From Chloroflexota bacterium (lineage in GTDB: Bacteria; Chloroflexota; Dehalococcoidia; Lucifugimonadales; Lucifugimonadaceae): a DNA stretch of 56,316 bases. Positions 27,605 to 36,699 of this stretch are shown piece by piece. Position 1 is the first letter of the stretch. Each line of letters begins with the position of its first letter. The notes below the pieces were generated by a model that was not told the DNA's origin, did not search any database, and was given only the letters and a program-made list of their open reading frames with translations. Location of the stretch: contig VXSB01000022.1 in the NCBI GenBank assembly GCA_009838175.1, positions 10,413 through 66,728 on the forward strand, written 5' to 3'. Made by a program: the position numbers and the translations under genes.

Positions 27605-29377
27605 ATGGCTTTCACTGATATGCAGTCTTTCATGCGCGTTCTTGAGACGCGTGGTCTGCTTAAGCGCGTGACGATACCGGTTAACGCCGAGTTGGAGGTA
27701 ACTGAGATTGCGACTCGGCTGGTGCGCGAAGGTGGTCCCGCGGTCTTGTTTGAGAACGTTGAGGGGGCTGCATATCCGTTGGTTGTGAATCTGCTCGGCA
27801 CTATGGAGCGGATCGAGATCGGATTGGGTAGGCATCCCGAGGAGATCGGCGAAGGACTGATTACGTTTTTGGAGGATGTGAACCCGCCTTCAGTGTCATC
27901 GTTATGGCGAAACCGAGGTTCGGCACTCAATCTGCTGAACGTTCGCCCCGGGCTCGCATTGAGTTCGCGCGTCCAACAGGTGACAGATGAATCGCCCGAT
28001 CTATCGCAGATGCCGATACTGAAGTGCTGGCCAGAGGATGGTGGGCGATTTATCACGTTGCCGTTGGTGAGGACCCGTGATCCCGGGACAGGTGCTCACA
28101 ACATGGGCATGTATCGAATGCAGGTATACGACAAGTCGACGACTGGCATGCACATGCAGATACAGAAGGGCGGCGCGTTTCATCACATCGATGCTGAACG
28201 GGAGTCGCAACCTCTGGACATAGCGGTGGCCCTCGGCGGCGACCCGGCGCTGATACTGTCGGCGATTATCCCGTTGCCGGAAGGCATCGATGAAGCCGGA
28301 TTTGCGGGTGTAATGCGCGGGCGTGCGACACCGATGACAAAGGCGAAGACAGTTGATGTCCGAGTTCCGGCTCACGCCGAGTTCGTGATCGAAGGGCAGC
28401 TTCAACCGGGTGAGCGGCGTCTTGAGGGTCCGTTCGGCGATCACTTCGGGCACTACTCCGGGGCCGAGGATTTCCCGGTCTTCCGAGTGAAGGCGGTCAC
28501 GCGGAAGCGCAATCCAGTTTACCCGGCAACGGTGGTCGGCAAACCGCCGCAAGAAGATCGGGCGCTTGGCGACGCGGCCCAATTGGCAACTAAACCGCTG
28601 ATCCGATTGATGCGTAAAGAAGTCCGGGACATGTGGTCTTACTACGAGTCTGGCTTCCATAACCTGCTGGTGGTGTCAGTTGACAGCCGTTATTCGCGCG
28701 AGCAGATGAAGACGGCGTTCGGCATATTGGGCGAGGGGCAGCTGTCGCTGACAAAAGTGATGGTCTTAGTCGACGCGCAGACCGATCCGTCAGACATCAA
28801 ATCTGTCGCGCGGGCAATATCGCGCAACTTCCGAGTTGAGACGGATTTCCGATTGCTAGCGCGAACGGCGCAGGATACGTTGGACTTCACGGGCGACGCG
28901 TTCCAACATGGTTCGAAAATGGTGCTCGACGCGACTGGCTACGGGCACGAACCAGAGCGTATCGACGGACCTCAACTGCGATTCGACCCTACGACCCTGT
29001 CGTCGGCGATCTTGAAGCATCGACTGCTGTGCGACAACATCTTGGTGATGCAGGTAAAGAGTGGTTACCCAGAGCAGCGAGCACTGTTGGAGAGAGCCGT
29101 CAAAGATCCACGGGCGAAGTCTCTGAAGGCGGTGGTGCTTGTTTCGGACGATGTCGATATCGAGGATGATGTCGAGTTGATCTGGGGCATCTTCACGCGC
29201 TTTGACTGCGCGCTGGACATCGTATTCACCGAGCAGAGTTTCGTCGGTATAACGCCCGTCTACAGCGGTGTGATGGGAATCGATGCGACTTGGAAGCCGG
29301 GTTATCAGAAGCCGTTAGAGATGGACCCGGACATCGTGCGGTTGGTGGATGAAAAATGGGATCGATACTGGGATTGA
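27605..29377 (+). CDS. ubiD: UbiD-family prFMN-dependent decarboxylase (menaquinone pathway)
   Basis: 590 residues, about 100 longer than E. coli UbiD, as is common for the forms found with futalosine genes. Visible parts: the N-terminal FMRVLETRGLLKRV, a central prFMN-binding core (RMQVYDKSTTGMHMQ, HHIDAERE), the EGPFGDHFGHYSG loop and the NPVYPATVVGKPPQEDR segment, and a helical C-terminal part that mediates oligomerisation. The probable reaction is decarboxylation of the prenylated naphthoate. UbiX directly upstream supplies the cofactor. Assignment to the menaquinone pathway is by context. Confidence 0.92.
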   Translation: MAFTDMQSFMRVLETRGLLKRVTIPVNAELEVTEIATRLVREGGPAVLFENVEGAAYPLVVNLLGTMERIEIGLGRHPEEIGEGLITFLEDVNPPSVSSLWRNRGSALNLLNVRPGLALSSRVQQVTDESPDLSQMPILKCWPEDGGRFITLPLVRTRDPGTGAHNMGMYRMQVYDKSTTGMHMQIQKGGAFHHIDAERESQPLDIAVALGGDPALILSAIIPLPEGIDEAGFAGVMRGRATPMTKAKTVDVRVPAHAEFVIEGQLQPGERRLEGPFGDHFGHYSGAEDFPVFRVKAVTRKRNPVYPATVVGKPPQEDRALGDAAQLATKPLIRLMRKEVRDMWSYYESGFHNLLVVSVDSRYSREQMKTAFGILGEGQLSLTKVMVLVDAQTDPSDIKSVARAISRNFRVETDFRLLARTAQDTLDFTGDAFQHGSKMVLDATGYGHEPERIDGPQLRFDPTTLSSAILKHRLLCDNILVMQVKSGYPEQRALLERAVKDPRAKSLKAVVLVSDDVDIEDDVELIWGIFTRFDCALDIVFTEQSFVGITPVYSGVMGIDATWKPGYQKPLEMDPDIVRLVDEKWDRYWD

Positions 29378-29393
29378 AGCGAGGGTGATATGA

Positions 29394-29804
29394 CTAATTG
29401 CCCGACGTTGTGACCAGCTGATCCTTGACTAGCTCCCGCGCTTTATCTTGGTTGTCCGTGCTGAGAGATACTGTGGTGTGGCCATGCGCTCGGTTTATGA
29501 TGTGAAGGCTCTGGATGTTGATGTCGTGGTCGCGGAATCGCTCTGCAACTTTGGCTAGGGCTCCCGGCTCGTCGGGCATGGTGATAACCAATGTCTCGTC
29601 TGTCATCGCTTTATATCCCGCATCCGCCAGCCACCAGAGCGCCTTGTCGTGATCTTCATCCTCAGTTGTGATGAATATGACGCCCGAATCTTCCATCACC
29701 TCGGTGCTGAGGCTCAATATGTTTATGCCATTTTTAGATAAAACGCTAGTTACGCCGGCGATGACGCCGACTTCGTTTTCTACGTTGACGGTGATTTGTT
29801 TCAT
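29394..29804 (-). CDS. tandem ACT-domain protein
   Basis: 136 residues made of two ACT domains: ~1-65 (VNVENEVGVIAGVTSVLSKN, IFITTEDED) and ~70-130 (LVITMPDEPGALAKVAERF, INIQSLHII). ACT pairs bind amino acids and regulate metabolism, as in GcvR or the small subunit of acetolactate synthase. No catalytic domain is attached. It is 21 bases downstream of the PLP decarboxylase and probably forms a two-gene operon with it, so it may sense that enzyme's amino acid substrate or product. Confidence 0.85.
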   Translation of the reverse strand: MKQITVNVENEVGVIAGVTSVLSKNGINILSLSTEVMEDSGVIFITTEDEDHDKALWWLADAGYKAMTDETLVITMPDEPGALAKVAERFRDHDINIQSLHIINRAHGHTTVSLSTDNQDKARELVKDQLVTTSGN

Positions 29805-29825
29805 CAGGTAATTGGTCTCCTTGTG

Positions 29826-30953
29826 TCAGGTTGTGGTACGCGGGTTTGCGACGCAATCTGCAACCGCGGCATCGATCTTGTCACGGGTCACGTTGGGCAC
29901 GGTGATGATGTGGGCGACGTTCTCGTAGGGGGCCATCTGCCACTTATTGACGACCGTGTCAGCGGGACGTGGGAAGACGACGGTGATGGAGTTTTTGTTG
30001 CGCCAAGCCGGGATGTCGTTCTCGTTGAACTTGTCGACAGCATACTGTGCGACGTCCAGTGTTTCGTGGACGATTCCGCGTAACCCCTCTAGACCGTGTT
30101 GTTCAAATGCGTACCACAGCATGAGAGGCGTCAAGGCGTTGCGGGATCCTGAGAGCGTTGTGTCCATGGCGCCTACATACTCGATAGATCTTGCGACTCT
30201 CCCCACGTAGTCGCTCTTGGTCAGGACGACTCCGCTCGGAAGAGGCGATCCAATCATCTTGTGCCCGCTGATGGCGATCGAATCGATACCGGCATCGAAT
30301 CCATAGGGTTGCGGATCATCGACAAATGGCAGAATCATGCCGCTAAGGGCTGCGTCGGCGTGGATGTAGCTGCTGGAGACCGCAAGTTCGTCGAAGATAT
30401 TGCGGATTTTGTCGAGATTATCAACTGCGCCTTTCATCGTCGTTCCGATGTTGGCCATCACTACTACCGGCAGGTGGCGATTGATGCGGATCGTCTCGCG
30501 CAGATCGTCGTAGTCGATCTCCCCGTTGTCTAAACTGCGGATCATGATGTTGCGGTAGTTGAGAACCCGCAGGTTTTTGCGGACGCTGTAGTGAGTGTCC
30601 TGCGAGAAGTAGACGACTGCCTCGGGGAACATCTCTCGAGCAATATAAAGCCCGTACATGTTCCCTTCGGTGCCGCCCGAAGTCACGTAGCCCCACGTCT
30701 CGTCGGGGGAGTGTCTCATCAAATTTGCGAAGGTAGCGACGACTTCCCGCTCGAATTCGTGGGTGTTGACACGGTAAAGGCTGTCGTGGAACGGATCACC
30801 GACGTTGTTCGCGCTGTGCCGTAGGAGGGGGTACAGCGGCGAGTAATCGAAACATTGGTTGGTCGGGTATCCGATTTGGTGCCAAGACAGATCGTTCAAA
30901 CGATCGAACAAATCGTCGATTCGCTTTTGTGTGTGTGGTGGTGTTTCAGGCAT
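29826..30953 (-). CDS. PLP-dependent group II decarboxylase, histidine/serine decarboxylase-like
   Basis: 375 residues. Matches bacterial PLP-dependent histidine decarboxylases: SGGTEGNMYGLYIARE, FSQDTHYSVRKNLRVL, NIGTTMKGAVDN, YIHADAALSG and SGHKMIGSPLPSG with the PLP Lys near residue 232. Length fits the family (about 375-380). It removes CO2 from an amino acid, most likely His; Ser decarboxylases and related enzymes share these motifs. It is divergent from mqnE across a 202-base gap and followed by the ACT protein. Confidence 0.88.
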   Translation of the reverse strand: MPETPPHTQKRIDDLFDRLNDLSWHQIGYPTNQCFDYSPLYPLLRHSANNVGDPFHDSLYRVNTHEFEREVVATFANLMRHSPDETWGYVTSGGTEGNMYGLYIAREMFPEAVVYFSQDTHYSVRKNLRVLNYRNIMIRSLDNGEIDYDDLRETIRINRHLPVVVMANIGTTMKGAVDNLDKIRNIFDELAVSSSYIHADAALSGMILPFVDDPQPYGFDAGIDSIAISGHKMIGSPLPSGVVLTKSDYVGRVARSIEYVGAMDTTLSGSRNALTPLMLWYAFEQHGLEGLRGIVHETLDVAQYAVDKFNENDIPAWRNKNSITVVFPRPADTVVNKWQMAPYENVAHIITVPNVTRDKIDAAVADCVANPRTTT

Positions 30954-31155
30954 TCGCTGAATTCCTTGAAGATGCTCCTCGGCTGATGGGGCGTCTGATT
31001 CTGATGGTAACGAACGGGACGCACGTTGTTTGAGACGCGTGGCGAAAGCGAGTTCAGATGATTCAAAGCACGCGCGGAGTCCGGGTTAGCGCGATGATAG
31101 AGAATAGAAGCATCGAGAAATCGCATTCACCGTTATTCAAGAAAGCGGTCCGCAT

Positions 31156-32319
31156 ATGGCGATGGCAACCACAGTCGCAGACGTGGCGGCGATACACCCG
31201 ACAACGGGCAATGGGAGCAACGGTCACGTTGAAGCTCCGGATATTTTGATCTCCGACCCCGATCTCGAATCGATCTGGGAAAAGGTGAAGCTAGGCGAGA
31301 GGTTGTCCGCGGAAGATGGTGTCAAAATCCTCGAGACGGATGACTTTTCGGCAGTCGGTTTAATGGCCGACTTCAAGAAGTGTCAATTCTCCGGCGACAA
31401 GGTCTACTTCGTCTTGAATCGCCACCTCAACCCGACGAACATCTGCGTCTTGTCCTGCAAGTTCTGCGACTACGCCAAGAAGCCAGGGGCCGAGGGCGCG
31501 TACGAGATGACGATGGATGAGATGTTGGACCATCTCGACGGCGACATCCGCGAACTGCACGTCGTCGGTGGACACCATCCGACCTGGCCCTTCGAGTTCT
31601 ACGTAGAGATGATCCGCGAGCTCCACAATGCTCGCCCCGACGTGCAGATCAAGGCGTTTACGGCGTCGGAGATCGACTACTTCTGGCGCCGGTGGAAGGT
31701 GCCGCCGGAAGAATCGCTGGCTATCTTCAAGGAAGCGGGGCTGTCGTCGATGCCCGGTGGAGGAGCGGAAGTATTCTCTGACCGCATTCACAAGCTGCTC
31801 TTGCCTGGCAAGGCTAAAGCTGATCGCTGGCTCGAAATCCACCGTATCGCCCATGGGATGGGCATCAAGAGCAACTGCACGATCCTCTACGGCCACGTTG
31901 AGACGTTCCGAGAGCGCATTGACCACCTCATACTGCTGCGTGAATTACAGGATGAAACCGACGGGTTCCTGGCGCTGATACCGCTCGAGTACCAAGTCGG
32001 CTATACGAAGCTGCGACCACGCCACACGCCGCCGATGGATGATCTGAAAATGATCTCAGCTTCGCGGTTGATACTCGACAACGTCCTGGCGATCAAGGCA
32101 TATTGGGTGATGCTCGGCGAGGCGACGGCAGGCATGGGGCTGAACTTCGGGGCCAACGACCTCGACGGCACTATCGGTAAAGAGCGTATCGCTCACGCCG
32201 CGCTGGCGGATTCCCCGGCTGGGATCGCGCGTCGAAACATGGTCGCGTCGATCAAAGACGCTGGTCGCATCCCGGTGGAACGAGACGCCCTCTACAACGA
32301 GATCACGGTCTACAACTGA
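31156..32319 (+). CDS. mqnE: aminofutalosine synthase MqnE (radical SAM)
   Basis: 387 residues. It joins 3-enolpyruvyl-benzoate and SAM to give aminofutalosine. The [4Fe-4S]/SAM motif is Cys97-x3-Cys101-x2-Cys104 in NICVLSCKFC. ELHVVGGHHP, IKAFTASEIDYF and SSMPGGGAEVF are typical of MqnE and separate it from MqnC. The first ~30 residues are a variable extension. First gene of a plus-strand run with mqnA 15 bases on, so the block is probably one transcript. Context with MqnA, MqnC and MqnD makes the call firm. Confidence 0.95.
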   Translation: MAMATTVADVAAIHPTTGNGSNGHVEAPDILISDPDLESIWEKVKLGERLSAEDGVKILETDDFSAVGLMADFKKCQFSGDKVYFVLNRHLNPTNICVLSCKFCDYAKKPGAEGAYEMTMDEMLDHLDGDIRELHVVGGHHPTWPFEFYVEMIRELHNARPDVQIKAFTASEIDYFWRRWKVPPEESLAIFKEAGLSSMPGGGAEVFSDRIHKLLLPGKAKADRWLEIHRIAHGMGIKSNCTILYGHVETFRERIDHLILLRELQDETDGFLALIPLEYQVGYTKLRPRHTPPMDDLKMISASRLILDNVLAIKAYWVMLGEATAGMGLNFGANDLDGTIGKERIAHAALADSPAGIARRNMVASIKDAGRIPVERDALYNEITVYN

Positions 32320-32334
32320 GGCTGCCCGCCGCCG

Positions 32335-33135
32335 ATGGCCAGTGATCTTTCAACACGTTGGCGAATCGGGTACATGCCGTACCTGAACTCCGCGGTTTTT
32401 TATGAAAATCTCGAAGGGGATTGGTTCGATCTGGTGGAGCTCCCGCCGCGTAACATGGCGGATGCGATGATTAAGGGCGAGTTGGACGCGGGTCCATTGC
32501 CGATCGCCGAGGTGTTGAGGATGGAGGATGACATCGTAACGGGAACTTTGGGCGTGGCGTCTGATGGCCCGGCTCGAAGCGTGCTCCTGTTCAGCGATGT
32601 ACCCGTCGAGGAGATGTCCGGCAAGTCGGTCGCGGTGACCGGTCATACATCGACCTCTGTCCAATTGTTGCGCATCCTGTTCGCGGATCATTGGAATGCG
32701 TCGGATGTGAAATTATTAGGACCTGACGAAGATTGTGTCGCTAGACTCTTGATCGGGGATGCTGCGCTGAAGAAGTTCCACGGCGACGAACAACCGCGAT
32801 TCGTCTACGATTTATCATTTGAGTGGAAACGGCTCACAGGCTTACCGTTCGTGTTCGCGCGGTGGGTCGCGCGAGGGGACGCGACGAGACCGGAACTCGG
32901 GAGATTTGCCGAGACGTTGCACCGATCATTTTCGTACGGCATGTCGCGTATCGACGAGATCGCCGCCCGAAAGCCCATAGCTAGTATGTCGTCCGAGGAT
33001 GTGAAGACATACATAAGTGGCTTCACTTACGAGTTAGGCGAAACCGAATTTGAAGCGATCGATGAGTTTCAATCGAGATTGTCCGCGCTGCCGGACTGGC
33101 GTCCAGATTTGATGCCTTACGTAGCTGGCAAATAG
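32335..33135 (+). CDS. mqnA: chorismate dehydratase MqnA
   Basis: 266 residues. It converts chorismate to 3-[(1-carboxyvinyl)oxy]benzoate, the first step of the futalosine pathway. Periplasmic-binding-protein-like fold without a signal peptide. Conserved parts: RIGYMPYLNSAVFY near the N-terminus, LDAGPLPIAEVL, LGVASDGPARSVLLFS and TGHTSTSVQLLRILF, all MqnA features. Lies between mqnE and mqnC with short gaps (15 and 18 bases). Confidence 0.95.
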   Translation: MASDLSTRWRIGYMPYLNSAVFYENLEGDWFDLVELPPRNMADAMIKGELDAGPLPIAEVLRMEDDIVTGTLGVASDGPARSVLLFSDVPVEEMSGKSVAVTGHTSTSVQLLRILFADHWNASDVKLLGPDEDCVARLLIGDAALKKFHGDEQPRFVYDLSFEWKRLTGLPFVFARWVARGDATRPELGRFAETLHRSFSYGMSRIDEIAARKPIASMSSEDVKTYISGFTYELGETEFEAIDEFQSRLSALPDWRPDLMPYVAGK

Positions 33136-33153
33136 TCTGTCGGGAAGTTGCCA

Positions 33154-34293
33154 ATGATCAAAGAAATACGCGCCAAGGTGTTCGGCAACGAACGGATCAA
33201 CGCCGACGAGGGACTGTACCTCCTGCGAGACGCCGAGTTGCTAGACCTCGCTCCGCTGGCAACCCATGTCAAGAACCTACACAATGTCCCCGATCGCGTC
33301 ACCTACGTCATCGACACCAACCTGAATTACACGAATCTCTGCGACGCGTACTGCTCGTTCTGCGCTTTCTACCGCACTGATCCATCCGACCCCTCTGCCT
33401 ACACCTACTCCGTAGATCAGATCATGGACAAGGTCGGGCGCGCCGCTGAAAAAGGCGTCACGACGGTCTTGATGCAGGGCGGATTGAACGACGATCTACC
33501 GTACGAGTACTACTTGGAGATGGTGCGTGAGACGGTCAGACGTTACCCTAGCGTGATGCCACATTACTGGTCGGCGCCGGAGATTTGGCAGATGTGTGAT
33601 GTGTCAGAGAAATCACCGCGCGAGGTGATGCAAGACCTTTGGGATGCTGGCCAGCGGACGATGCCTGGTGGCGGCTCCGAGATTCTGAACAATCGCGTCA
33701 AGCAGATCGTCTCGAGATTCGCCCCTAAAGACACATGGGCGCAGTGGACCGAGGTCCATGAAGCGGCTCACGAGATTGGCTTTAAGACCACCGCAACGAT
33801 GATGTACGGCCACGTCGAAACGGACGATGAGATCGTAGAAACCTTGCAGCACATTCGCGATGTGCAAGACCTCGCCGATGCCAATCCTACTAACGACGGT
33901 GGTTTCACGGCCTTCATACCGTGGTCTTATAAGCGAGAAAACACTGCGTTAGGCAAACAAGTTGAGCAAGAGGCGGGGCCGAATCAGTACCTTCGGATCA
34001 TCGCATTGAGCCGCATCTTCCTGGACAACGTGCCGCACATTCAGGCGTCTTGGTTCTCCGAGGGTCGCAAGACTGGTCAGGTCGCGTTGCATTTCGGTGC
34101 CGACGATTTTGGCGGAACGCTGTTCGACGAAAACGTGATGCTGGCTGCGGGTTTCTACAACCGGACCACTGAAGACGAAGTGAGAGCACTGATATCTGAT
34201 GCCGGTTATCGGCCCGCGCAAAGATTGACCAACTACGAGATAGTTCGCGAGTTCGACCGCGAAGTCACAGTTCCGTTGGTCGCCAGCGCATGA
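33154..34293 (+). CDS. mqnC: cyclic dehypoxanthinyl futalosine synthase MqnC (radical SAM)
   Basis: 379 residues from ATG 33154; a TTG two codons earlier is also in frame. It cyclises dehypoxanthine futalosine by radical chemistry. Cys63-x3-Cys67-x2-Cys70 in NLCDAYCSFCAFY binds the cluster. TVLMQGGLNDDLPYEYYLE, MPHYWSAPEIWQM and MPGGGSEIL match MqnC. Its TGA stop overlaps the ATG of the next gene (ATGA), a sign of translational coupling. Confidence 0.95.
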   Translation: MIKEIRAKVFGNERINADEGLYLLRDAELLDLAPLATHVKNLHNVPDRVTYVIDTNLNYTNLCDAYCSFCAFYRTDPSDPSAYTYSVDQIMDKVGRAAEKGVTTVLMQGGLNDDLPYEYYLEMVRETVRRYPSVMPHYWSAPEIWQMCDVSEKSPREVMQDLWDAGQRTMPGGGSEILNNRVKQIVSRFAPKDTWAQWTEVHEAAHEIGFKTTATMMYGHVETDDEIVETLQHIRDVQDLADANPTNDGGFTAFIPWSYKRENTALGKQVEQEAGPNQYLRIIALSRIFLDNVPHIQASWFSEGRKTGQVALHFGADDFGGTLFDENVMLAAGFYNRTTEDEVRALISDAGYRPAQRLTNYEIVREFDREVTVPLVASA

Positions 34294-34907
34294 TCCGTGC
34301 CAGCACAAGAGTGATCGGGCGGTTGGTCGACAAGGTGGCGTCAAACCTCGGCGGTGCTGAGGACGTTTCGCATCTAGTCGACGTGCGTCCCCTTCTCAAT
34401 TCCGAAATCGATGTTGTATCGAGCCGATTGAATCCTGCTAGGAATGCAGCCACGCACGAATCCAGACTCAAGCTGCAGAACGACGGAATGTTGGTCTATC
34501 TCATCGCCTGGATCGATGAAATGCCTGTTGGTCACGGCATGTTGCTGTGGGACGGCCCGACAGGAACGCCGAAACAACACATCGAAACACCGTGTCCGTA
34601 CGTTGAAGACCTTTGGGTGCGTGGAGACCTTCGATCACGCGGCGTAGGTGCTCGTATCTTGGCAGAAATGACTATGCTTGCGGTTTCGCACGGCTATCGA
34701 TCCGTGTCGCTCTCGGTCGGAGTTGAAAATCAGCGTGCGATCAGCCTCTACGAGCGAATGGGATTTGAGCGGGCGCGTGTGCCGAACTTCACCCTTTCAG
34801 GAATGGTTGCGATGGCGAGCGGCGAGACGCAATTCTGGAGCGAAAGATGCCAATACATGCTGAAATCGCTCGATTTCGGCGGAAACAAAGGGAGTAGGAA
34901 TGTCTGA
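34290..34907 (+). CDS. GNAT-family N-acetyltransferase
   Basis: 205 residues. The acetyl-CoA binding segment is LWVRGDLRSRGVGARIL (R-x-x-G-x-G/A type), followed by VSLSVGVENQRAISLYERMGFE, the classic GNAT motif B. The first ~35 residues are a variable extension. The gene overlaps mqnC by 4 bases and mqnD by 8 bases, so it is translated as part of the menaquinone operon, though acetylation is not a known step in that pathway. It may act on an unrelated substrate or modify an enzyme. Confidence 0.88.
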   Translation: MIRASTRVIGRLVDKVASNLGGAEDVSHLVDVRPLLNSEIDVVSSRLNPARNAATHESRLKLQNDGMLVYLIAWIDEMPVGHGMLLWDGPTGTPKQHIETPCPYVEDLWVRGDLRSRGVGARILAEMTMLAVSHGYRSVSLSVGVENQRAISLYERMGFERARVPNFTLSGMVAMASGETQFWSERCQYMLKSLDFGGNKGSRNV

Positions 34908-35751
34908 GACAAATATGATCGTATTCGGACATAGCCCGGACGCGGACGACGCGTTCATGTTCTTCGGATTGGCAAAAGGAATCGTTGGTATTGATGGCTA
35001 CGAAATCGGTCATCACATGGTCGACATTCAATCGCTCAACGTCTTGGCGGAGACTGGCGAGTTGCCGGTAACGGCGATTTCAGCCGCGCATTATCCCAAA
35101 ATCGCCGATAAGTATCGCATCATGTCCTGCGGCGCATCTGTTGGACGCAACTACGGTCCGGTAGTCGTCACAACTCGTGATGATCTGGACGTTGACGGTT
35201 TGGAAGGCTGCACGATCGCGGTGCCTGGCGAGTTCACGACATCATGGATGTTGTTCCAGATATTTGGCCCGGACGATTTCACTCCGCTTTTCCTAGATTT
35301 CGACGATGTGGAGGATGCGGTGAAGTCTGACAGGGCGGATGCCGGGATATTGCTGCACGAAGGACAGATACTGTTCGAGCAGCGCGGTTTCAGGTCTCTG
35401 CTTGATCTAGGCAAGCGATGGTTTGATGAGACTGGGCTGCCGATTCCGCTCGGATTGGATGTGGTGCACCGCGGACTCGGTGACGAGATGTGTCAAAAAG
35501 TGACCGACGCGCTCAAATCGTCTATCGAATATGCACACGCCAATGAAGACGCGGCGCTTGACTATGCACTCGGTTATGGACGCGGGATCGAACGCGAAGA
35601 CGGGCGTCGTTTTGTTCGAATGTACGTCAACTCTGACACACTAGACATGGGTGAAGAAGGCCGCGCCGCGCTCCAAAAGTTGTTCGGAATGGCCGTAGAC
35701 CGCGGGATTATCGAAGAAGTGCCGCGTCTGGACGTGCTTCAGTCGCACTGA
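34900..35751 (+). CDS. mqnD: 1,4-dihydroxy-6-naphthoate synthase MqnD
   Basis: 283 residues. It releases 1,4-dihydroxy-6-naphthoate from cyclic dehypoxanthinyl futalosine. Same fold family as MqnA but with the MqnD opening GHSPDADDAFMFFGLA, then IQSLNVLAETG, TAISAAHYP and the VPGEFTTSWMLF segment. No signal peptide. Overlaps the GNAT gene by 8 bases. Last gene of the block; no clear terminator is visible in the 62-base gap that follows. Confidence 0.95.
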   Translation: MSETNMIVFGHSPDADDAFMFFGLAKGIVGIDGYEIGHHMVDIQSLNVLAETGELPVTAISAAHYPKIADKYRIMSCGASVGRNYGPVVVTTRDDLDVDGLEGCTIAVPGEFTTSWMLFQIFGPDDFTPLFLDFDDVEDAVKSDRADAGILLHEGQILFEQRGFRSLLDLGKRWFDETGLPIPLGLDVVHRGLGDEMCQKVTDALKSSIEYAHANEDAALDYALGYGRGIEREDGRRFVRMYVNSDTLDMGEEGRAALQKLFGMAVDRGIIEEVPRLDVLQSH

Positions 35752-35813
35752 GGAGCGCTTCGGACTTTGTTGTTAGGGCGCGTAACTCAATCAACCTACG
35801 CGACCAACCTGGT

Positions 35814-36359
35814 CTACGAGCCTAAGTAGGTGAATCGCCCCCGGTCGACGCGTTCGAACTCGGGCATATTTCGCATGACCGCACTCACGGCGGTCGTCGG
35901 TCTAGACATATCGATCCCGTCGCCGCTGTCTCGCAAATAGTCGACGACCTCTTGCGCGCTGATCTGAGGACGTTCTTTTCCAAGCGTCAGAGCAGCTTCA
36001 CGAATTCTCTCTCGTCGTTGGATAAGGGCGGCTTGCTCCTCAGGTGAACGAGCGGACTTCGCTGGAACAGGTGATTTTTCCTGACCTGATTGACTCGGCT
36101 TCTGAGTGAAAAGTACTCTCCCAGCGACTCTGTCGACGACGACTTGCAGATCCAAGCTAGCGCGACTTGCGCACTGGGTTACCAAGTTTCTGATTTGGGA
36201 TAGCTCTTCGCCTGGCTCAGCGATCACAGCCTTCGCTTCGCCGGGTTGCAGTGAAAACATCGCCTCATAAATAGCACGCACCTGCGGACTCTTCGCTCTG
36301 TTGATGAGGGCCGTGCGCTGCATTTCGGCGAGATCAACTTCTACTATCTCTATGGGCAT
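35814..36359 (-). CDS. hypothetical protein with C-terminal winged-helix-like domain
   Basis: 181 residues from the second ATG (36359), chosen because GGAG is 8 bases upstream; the first ATG (36365) is too close to that site. The N-terminal half is mixed alpha/beta (RAIYEAMFSLQPGEAKAV), the middle is a Pro/Ser/Lys linker, and the C-terminal ~60 residues (PQISAQEVVDYLRD, AVSAVMRNMPEFERVDRGRFTYL) look like a winged helix of the kind found at the end of some regulators. I know no family name. Might bind DNA; not certain. Confidence 0.6.
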   Translation of the reverse strand: MPIEIVEVDLAEMQRTALINRAKSPQVRAIYEAMFSLQPGEAKAVIAEPGEELSQIRNLVTQCASRASLDLQVVVDRVAGRVLFTQKPSQSGQEKSPVPAKSARSPEEQAALIQRRERIREAALTLGKERPQISAQEVVDYLRDSGDGIDMSRPTTAVSAVMRNMPEFERVDRGRFTYLGS

Positions 36360-36699
36360 TGGCATGTCTCCGTCACAACTTTCGGTCTCATAGACTGGTG
36401 ACGCTCTCTGGGAGCTTCGATAAACGCTTCTATTTATATCCTGCTAACTTGAATGTAGATATCAACCCGTAACCCTTATCTTACAATCTGCGGGCAAATC
36501 GCTTAACTGGTTGCCAAGCGAGATATCCATTTTAAGGGTGAATCTGCACAAAGCGTGAGCGTCCTGTAAATCTAGACGTTGTATCAATTGAAGTCCCTAG
36601 AAGAGCAATTCGCGAAAACGAAAAGATAGAATCGTAAGTATTAATATCGCCTAACCACTTGGTAAACGTTGCACAGTACCAAACGCTTGAAGTCTGATC
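36360..36699. other. AT-rich intergenic region
   Basis: 340 bases between the divergent winged-helix-like protein and the rhomboid gene. It is clearly richer in A+T than the flanks and has several A/T-rich hexamers that could serve as -10 boxes (for example near 36635-36650). I see no convincing gene, RNA or repeat; the 65-residue minus-strand frame at 36532-36729 overlaps the rhomboid start and has no family features. Confidence 0.5.
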
